Shown in pieces: positions 43,376 through 48,541 of a DNA stretch of 48,541 nt. Source of the DNA: Planctomycetota bacterium (lineage in GTDB: Bacteria; Planctomycetota; Planctomycetia; Pirellulales; Pirellulaceae); assembly GCA_029259935.1 (NCBI GenBank), contig JAJDEH010000002.1:1-48541 (forward strand), given 5' to 3'. The notes beneath the pieces were generated by a model. That model did no database searches. It was not told the origin of the DNA and was given only the letters and a program-made list of their open reading frames with translations. The translations under genes and the position numbers were made by a program. The stretch's first letter is position 1; each line of letters starts with the position of its first letter.

Positions 43376-45841
43376 ATGAAATCGCTTCGCAATTTGCTGC
43401 TGCTCACCCTGCTGCTGGGTGGAGTCATCGGCTACATCGCCGCCTGCAACAACGCAAATCCAACGACCGACGCCGACGCCGGACCCAACGAGCCGAGTGA
43501 CCCGCCATCGCAAGAGCCCGTGCAAGTTGCCCAAGCGCCCACCAAATCAGTCGCGGCGGACGCGACGGCCCCGGACAACCTGCCGCAACCGGATCCCACT
43601 TTCCATGGCAAGATCGGCAAGACCTACCATGACGCGGAGGCCGATCCCAAGATGTTCGATTCGCCCACCGCGCCCGCGGGAGCGCCGAACATTCTACTGG
43701 TGCTCATCGACGACGCCGGGTACGGTGCATCGAGCACATTCGGCGGCCCGTGCAATACGCCACGGCTCGACAAGCTGGCCAGTGGCGGACTCCGTTTCAA
43801 CCGCTTCCACACAACGGCGCTCTGTTCTCCGACGCGTGCCGCTCTGTTGACTGGCCACAACCATCATTCGGCCGCCACGGGTGTCATTATGGAAATGGGG
43901 ACCGGCTTCCCCGGCTATACGGGCATCATGCCCCGCAGCACCGCCACCATTGGGCAGCTACTCCAGGACAACGGGTACAGCACGGCCTGGATCGGCAAGA
44001 ACCATAACGTCCCAAGCAACATGCTCAACAACGTCGGCCCGTTCGCCCGTTGGCCGAATCATTTGGGCTTCGACTACTTCTACGGCTTCAACGGCGGCGA
44101 GGCGGATCAGTGGTATCCGACCCTGTACGAAAATCTGAATCCGGTCCAGCCCTGGGGCAAACCAGAAGATGGCTACAACCTGGGCGCCGATCAGACGGAC
44201 AAGGCGATCGCCTGGATGAACAACCAAAAGAGCATCGCCCCCGATCGCCCTTTCTTCCTCTACTACGCGCCGGGTGCGACGCATGCTCCGCACCATCCGC
44301 CCAAGGAATGGGCCGAGAAATACAAGGGCAAGTTCGCGCACGGCTACGACAAGCAGCGCGAGATCACGTTCGCCCGTCAAAAGGAACTGGGCGTGATCCC
44401 CAAGGACGCGAAGCTCACCCCGCGCATGAAACAACTTCCGTCATGGGACAGCCACGACGCCGAAGCGAAGAAGCTCTTCGAACGGCAAATGGAAGTCTAC
44501 GCCGGCTATTACGAGTACACCGATCACCAGATCGGACGCATCATCGACGCCATCGATAAGATTGGCCAAACCGACAACACGCTGGTCATCTTCATCGCTG
44601 GCGACAATGGAGGTAGCGCCGAAGGCAGCCTGGTCGGAACGGCCAACGAGTTAATGAATCTGAACGGCCTTGATCCAACCATCGAGCAGAGCATGAAGTT
44701 TTACGACCAATGGGGCGGCCCCGAAACATCGCCGCACTACGCCGTCGGCTGGGCCTGGGCGATGGATACGCCGTTCAAATGGAACAAGCAGGTCGCCTCC
44801 CACTTTGGCGGCACCCGCAATCCGATGGTCGTCTCCTGGCCGGCCAAGATCAACGACAAGGGCGGCCTTCGCACGCAGTTCCATCACGTCAACGACGTCG
44901 CTCCCACGATCCTCGAGGTCATCGGCATTCAGCAGCCGAAGAAATACAACGGCATCCAGCAGAAGCCGATGGAAGGCACCAGCTTTGCCTATGCCCTCGC
45001 CGACGATGCTGCCAAGGCACCCGATCAGAAGACGACTCAGTATTTCGAGATGATGGGCAATCGCGGGATCTATCACGACGGCTGGATGGCGTCGGTATTT
45101 CACAAAGTGCCATGGGACACCGGCAGCAGCGTCCCGTTCGAGAACGACAAATGGGAACTGTACGATCTGTCCAAGGACTACTCGCAGCATGATGACCTGG
45201 CCGCGACGAATCCGGACAAGCTGAAGGAGCTTCAAGCGGTATTCGAGACCGAGGGCAAAAAGTTCGGCGTCTTTCCGCTGGACGATCGCCTGGCCGGACG
45301 GCTGGACGTGAGCCTTCGTCCCAGTTGGACATCGTCTCGCAGCAAGTTCACCTTCTTCCCGGGCATGACGCACCTCGACGAAGGCACGGCTCCGAACGTG
45401 AAGAATAAGTCGCATTCCATCACGGCCGAAGTCGTCATTCCTGAAAAGGGAGCCGAAGGTGTCCTGCTGGCGATGGGTGGCGGCACGGGCGGCTACGTGC
45501 TGTACATCAAGGACAACAAGTTCACCTACTACTACGACTTCTTTGGATACAACGACTACAAAATCGAGTCGACGGCACTGCCGACCGGCAAAGTTGAATT
45601 GAAGATGGACTTCAAGTACGACGGTGGAGGTCCCGGCAAGGGCGGAACGGCGACCTTGTATGTCAATGGCAAGCAGGCCGGCGAAGGACGCGTCGAGAAG
45701 ACCATCCCGGGTCGCTTCGGCATGGATACCTTCGACGTCGGCATGGACCTCAACGCCGCCGTCGTCAGGGGTGGGATCTACAAAACTCCTTACAAGTTCA
45801 CCGGCACGATCGACAACGTGACGATCGAACTGAAAAAGTGA
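43376..45841 (+). CDS. Large lipoprotein arylsulfatase with C-terminal beta domain
   Basis: 821 aa. The leader MKSLRNLLLLTLLLGGVIGY and the lipobox IAAC (Cys24) match the first sulfatase, and the linker has VQVAQAPTKSVAA. Motifs: Asp112-Asp113 (LIDDAGYG), the formylglycine site C150-S-P-T-R, GKNHNVP, and AGDNGGSAEGS. The catalytic part ends near residue 620; the last ~200 residues (FTFFPGMTHLDEGTAPNVKNKSHSIT, GTATLYVNGKQAGEGRVEK) resemble a LamG-like sandwich that may bind glycan. Related long arylsulfatases occur in many soil and marine bacteria. It is probably processed by the same FGE as the first enzyme. Confidence 0.94.
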   Translation: MKSLRNLLLLTLLLGGVIGYIAACNNANPTTDADAGPNEPSDPPSQEPVQVAQAPTKSVAADATAPDNLPQPDPTFHGKIGKTYHDAEADPKMFDSPTAPAGAPNILLVLIDDAGYGASSTFGGPCNTPRLDKLASGGLRFNRFHTTALCSPTRAALLTGHNHHSAATGVIMEMGTGFPGYTGIMPRSTATIGQLLQDNGYSTAWIGKNHNVPSNMLNNVGPFARWPNHLGFDYFYGFNGGEADQWYPTLYENLNPVQPWGKPEDGYNLGADQTDKAIAWMNNQKSIAPDRPFFLYYAPGATHAPHHPPKEWAEKYKGKFAHGYDKQREITFARQKELGVIPKDAKLTPRMKQLPSWDSHDAEAKKLFERQMEVYAGYYEYTDHQIGRIIDAIDKIGQTDNTLVIFIAGDNGGSAEGSLVGTANELMNLNGLDPTIEQSMKFYDQWGGPETSPHYAVGWAWAMDTPFKWNKQVASHFGGTRNPMVVSWPAKINDKGGLRTQFHHVNDVAPTILEVIGIQQPKKYNGIQQKPMEGTSFAYALADDAAKAPDQKTTQYFEMMGNRGIYHDGWMASVFHKVPWDTGSSVPFENDKWELYDLSKDYSQHDDLAATNPDKLKELQAVFETEGKKFGVFPLDDRLAGRLDVSLRPSWTSSRSKFTFFPGMTHLDEGTAPNVKNKSHSITAEVVIPEKGAEGVLLAMGGGTGGYVLYIKDNKFTYYYDFFGYNDYKIESTALPTGKVELKMDFKYDGGGPGKGGTATLYVNGKQAGEGRVEKTIPGRFGMDTFDVGMDLNAAVVRGGIYKTPYKFTGTIDNVTIELKK

Positions 45842-45892
45842 TGTGCGCCCCCAGGTTCTCAAGAATGTCTACCTCGAAAGAGAGATCAAGTT

Positions 45893-46252
45893 ATGGCAAT
45901 CGAACTGATTGAAAACGCCGACGCGAAATTGCTCGAAGTCAAAGCCAGCGGCAAGCTATCCGCCGATGATTACGAGACATTGGAGCCCGGTGTCGACAAG
46001 CTGATCGAAAGCTCCGGCAAAATCAAGATACTGTTCGTCATGCACGACTTCCAGGGCTGGGATGTGGGCGCCGTGTGGGAAGACATCAAGTTCGCGGCCA
46101 AGCACTGCCGCGACATCGAGAAAGTCGCCATGGTTGGTGAGAAGACTTGGGAGAAGTGGATGGCCGCGATCTGTAAGCCCTTCACGATGTCGTCGATCAA
46201 ATACTTCGATGCAGGACAGGAAGAAGCGGCGCGGGGTTGGCTGATGTCTTAG
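45893..46252 (+). CDS. SpoIIAA-like (STAS-related) small protein
   Basis: 119 aa, no signal peptide, cytoplasmic. The fold signature is that of the SpoIIAA-like family (PF11964): LEVKASGKLSADDYETLEPGVDKLIE, ILFVMHDFQGWDVGAVWEDIKFAAKHC, KVAMVGEKTWEKWM, and KYFDAGQEEAARGWL. It is not a classical anti-anti-sigma factor, but such proteins may bind small hydrophobic ligands or regulators. It is the only cytoplasmic product in a cluster of exported proteins, which suggests a regulatory or ligand-handling task. Confidence 0.9.
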   Translation: MAIELIENADAKLLEVKASGKLSADDYETLEPGVDKLIESSGKIKILFVMHDFQGWDVGAVWEDIKFAAKHCRDIEKVAMVGEKTWEKWMAAICKPFTMSSIKYFDAGQEEAARGWLMS

Positions 46253-46378
46253 TTGCGAACCACGACAAGAATCGCCGCACGGTGGCTGATATAATACGCA
46301 AAAACCGATCCCCCCGCATACAATTACATGACTTTCAATCAAAGATGTAGGTCACATCTGTAGACCTGGAGAACTCCA

Positions 46379-48448
46379 ATGAAAACGCTGCGCAATCCGC
46401 TGCTGCTGACACTGATACTGGGCGGCACCATCGGCTACATCGCCGCCTGCAACAATACGAAACCAACCACTGACGCCGATGCGGCGGCGCCGAAAAAGCC
46501 TGGCGACGCGGCAGCTACGAATGGGGCGAACGATTCGTCCCCAAACGAATCGACCGGCACGCCGGCAAATGAACCGGTGCAAGTTGCGCAGGCTCCAACC
46601 AAAGCGGCCAAAGACAAGAAGCCGGCGGTCGATCCGTGGAAGCGACAAGTCTTCTTCGGTGAACAACACCTGCACACCACCATTTCGCTTGACGCCTACA
46701 TCATGGGCAATCATAAGAACACGCCCACGGATGCCTTCAACTACAACAAAGGCAAGCCGGTCGAAAAGTACCTGACCGGCGAGACGCTGCAGCGACGAAC
46801 GCCGTACGACTGGTGCGCGGTCACCGACCACGCCGAGTACATGGGCATCTTCACGTCGCTCACCGATCCCAACTCACCCATCAAGGATGATCCCGTGGTG
46901 AAGGGCCTGCAGAGCGGGGACAAGGCGAAGATCGACGCGTCCTTCAAGACGATCGCCACGTCGGTCGCCAAGAACGAGGCCTACGCGCCTTTCAACGACC
47001 CGAAGATCGCGCGCTCGGTCTGGGAAAAACAAAAGAAGATGATTGACGACGCCTACGAACCGGGCAAGTTCACCACGCTGATCGCCTTCGAGTGGACCTC
47101 GATGCCGAATAACCAAAACCTGCACCGCAACGTCTTCTTCCGGGACGAAGGCCCCGAGGTGCCCTTCACGTCCTTCGATTCCAATCACCCGGAGGACCTT
47201 TGGACTTACCTCGAGACGCAGCGCGATGCCGGACACGAATGCTTTGCAATCCCGCACAACGGCAACATCAGCAACAGCCTGATGTACGCCCCGTTCGATT
47301 CCGAAGGCGTTCCGATCACGAAACTTTACGCCGAGCGCCGCTCACGGAATGAACCGCTCACCGAAATCATCCAGGTCAAGAGCGCGTCCGAGACGCACCC
47401 CGCGTTGTCGCCGAATGACGAATTCGCCGACTTCGAGTTGCACTACAAGGGCTTGATCGGCACCAATCCGGCCGTGATCAGCCGGGTCGATTATGGTTTC
47501 ATCCGTCAGGCGCTGGTGAACGGGCTTGGGCATGAAGGGAAGCTCGGCGTTAACCCGTTCAAGTATGGCATCGTCGGTGGAGCGGATTCGCACACGGCGT
47601 TCTCCATTAATGAGGAGTTCGATTTCACCGGACCGCACGGCGTTTCCGACGCAACGCCGAAGGCCCGCCTGTCGGGGACCGCCGTCAGCACCGGGGCGCC
47701 CGCCATTGATCTGTCCTCCGCCGGCACGACCGGCGTCTGGGCGGACGAAAACACACGCGAAGGGATCTTCGACGCGATGAAGCGCAAAGAGACCTACGGG
47801 ACCTCGGGAACGTTTATCCGCCTGAGATTCTTCGGCGGCTGGGATTATGCAAGCGGCTTGGTGGAGGACAAGGACTTCGCCAAGAAAGCCTATGCCAGCG
47901 GCGTGCCGATGGGCGGCGACCTGCCCGCGGCGCCAGCCAGTGCCAAGGCACCGACGTTCGCGGTCTGGGCGATGAAGGATCCCGAAAGCGGCAACCTGGA
48001 TCGCGTTCAGATTGTCAAAGGCTGGCGACACCTGGGGCACGGTCTGGAGAGGGTTTATGACGTCGCGTGGTCGGACGAGCGCAAGCCTGATCCGACGACG
48101 GGCAAGCTTCCCCCTGTCGGCAACACGGTCGACATCAAGAACGCCAGCTACACGAACGACGTCGGCAGCACGCAATTAAGTGCCGTTTGGACGGACCCGG
48201 ACTTCGACCCGGCCGAGCGCGCGGTCTACTATGTTCGCGTGATCGAAATCCCAACGCCGCGCTGGTCGACTTACGACGCCAAAGCGCTCGGCGTCGCTCC
48301 ACCGGCCGGTTACCCGGCGACGATCCAGGAACGGGCCTGGAGTTCACCCATTTGGTACACGCCAGATCCGACGCTGGTCAAAAAAGCGTCCATGCCGCAC
48401 GTTCACCAAGCCGTGAAAGGCACCAAGGTCCCCAAAGCAAAGGACTAG
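46379..48448 (+). CDS. DUF3604 lipoprotein
   Basis: 689 aa. The third copy of the shared leader: MKTLRNPLLLTLILGGTIGY with IAAC (Cys24) and VQVAQAPTKAAKD. The DUF3604 domain starts at about residue 88 with FFGEQHLHTTIS (His97, His99, metal-type) and continues with YDWCAVTDHAEYMG, IPHNGNISNS, GGADSHTAFSINEEFDF and RRWSTYDAKALG-type ends. These motifs resemble PHP-like metallohydrolase sites. Its activity is unknown, but the gene is found near sulfatases in many bacteria. It is the last gene of the cluster, followed by an inverted repeat. Confidence 0.92.
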   Translation: MKTLRNPLLLTLILGGTIGYIAACNNTKPTTDADAAAPKKPGDAAATNGANDSSPNESTGTPANEPVQVAQAPTKAAKDKKPAVDPWKRQVFFGEQHLHTTISLDAYIMGNHKNTPTDAFNYNKGKPVEKYLTGETLQRRTPYDWCAVTDHAEYMGIFTSLTDPNSPIKDDPVVKGLQSGDKAKIDASFKTIATSVAKNEAYAPFNDPKIARSVWEKQKKMIDDAYEPGKFTTLIAFEWTSMPNNQNLHRNVFFRDEGPEVPFTSFDSNHPEDLWTYLETQRDAGHECFAIPHNGNISNSLMYAPFDSEGVPITKLYAERRSRNEPLTEIIQVKSASETHPALSPNDEFADFELHYKGLIGTNPAVISRVDYGFIRQALVNGLGHEGKLGVNPFKYGIVGGADSHTAFSINEEFDFTGPHGVSDATPKARLSGTAVSTGAPAIDLSSAGTTGVWADENTREGIFDAMKRKETYGTSGTFIRLRFFGGWDYASGLVEDKDFAKKAYASGVPMGGDLPAAPASAKAPTFAVWAMKDPESGNLDRVQIVKGWRHLGHGLERVYDVAWSDERKPDPTTGKLPPVGNTVDIKNASYTNDVGSTQLSAVWTDPDFDPAERAVYYVRVIEIPTPRWSTYDAKALGVAPPAGYPATIQERAWSSPIWYTPDPTLVKKASMPHVHQAVKGTKVPKAKD

Positions 48449-48462
48449 GCGTCATTAATGTT

Positions 48463-48537
48463 ATTGTGGTGGAGGCGGGCCGCCGGCCTTGGCGCCCAAA
48501 AAACAGCAGCAAGGAGGCGGGGCGCCAGCACCACAAC
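48463..48537. repeat. Inverted repeat at the cluster's right end
   Basis: ATTGTGGTG (48463-48471) and CACCACAAC (48529-48537) are inverted at the ends, as in the element at 39097-39192. An inner stem TGGCGCC (48490-48496)/GGCGCCA (48521-48527) encloses an A-rich loop with CAGCAGC. It starts 14 bp after the DUF3604 stop and may terminate transcription. The window ends just after it. Confidence 0.7.
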
Positions 48538-48541
48538 AACT

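Noticed and set aside
44651..45862. Minus-strand open frame of ~403 codons opposite the large arylsulfatase
   Set aside because: Shadow of a GC-rich gene, without signal peptide or domain.

Overview
The window (about 48.5 kb, moderately GC-rich) looks like chromosome from a planctomycete, most likely of the Pirellula/Blastopirellula type. The evidence is two giant PVC-type 'membrane-bound dehydrogenase plus HEAT plus CxxCH heme' proteins, a DUF1559-like segment, a DUF6807/PmoA-like secreted protein, a twin-arginine Gfo/Idh/MocA oxidoreductase, several sulfatases, a Cys-rich secreted protein with a repeated C-P-D-Y-C motif, and several families of short palindromic intergenic repeats. The assignment rests on protein families only; no rRNA, tRNA, CRISPR array, transposase or phage gene was seen.

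Left part (1-5.2 kb, minus strand): a probable operon reading C-N hydrolase, Tat-exported Gfo/Idh/MocA oxidoreductase, PmoA-like protein, membrane protein, Cys-containing membrane-anchored protein. From 5.2 to 8.1 kb two adjacent secreted beta-propeller-like paralogues run on the plus strand. The second carries a 99-bp palindromic element read through in frame, and its 3' end overlaps a convergent hemY-type protoporphyrinogen oxidase by 80 bp. A second copy of the element lies just upstream of hemY.

Middle part (9.8-35.4 kb): an ECF sigma factor followed by a chimeric protein (anti-sigma-like N-terminus, TM, DUF1559-like segment, vWA/YfbK); a small membrane protein flanked by GGCAGAATGAT-type repeats; a 1175-aa PVC heme protein; a three-gene glycosylation set (GT2, methyltransferase, GT39-like). 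A long minus-strand run follows: M32 carboxypeptidase, small lipoprotein, class C serine hydrolase with an 18-bp minisatellite at its start, a 1450-aa zinc ribbon-TM-WD40-dehydrogenase-HEAT-cytochrome fusion, a zinc ribbon-TM-PQQ propeller protein, a TPR protein, a Cys-rich secreted protein, an outer-membrane efflux protein and an OprB-like porin.

Right part (35.4-48.5 kb, plus strand): about 1 kb without a confident gene, then a DUF3302 protein and two paralogous HlyD-type adaptors (as in E. coli yiaW/yiaV), divergent from the porin/efflux operon. Next is a compact cluster: sulfatase, HAD phosphatase, DUF1254/1214 protein, larger sulfatase, SpoIIAA-like protein and DUF3604 protein. Both sulfatases and the DUF3604 protein carry nearly the same 35-residue lipoprotein leader and a similar linker although their catalytic domains differ, so they are probably anchored in the same compartment and may act on one substrate. 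Similar inverted repeats (ends GTTGTGGTG/CACCACAAC) sit at both ends of this cluster.

The candidates for something new are the pump-less DUF3302/twin-HlyD system with its divergent outer-membrane partners, and the leader-sharing sulfatase/DUF3604 cluster. Functions are inferred from motifs only; substrates are unknown.
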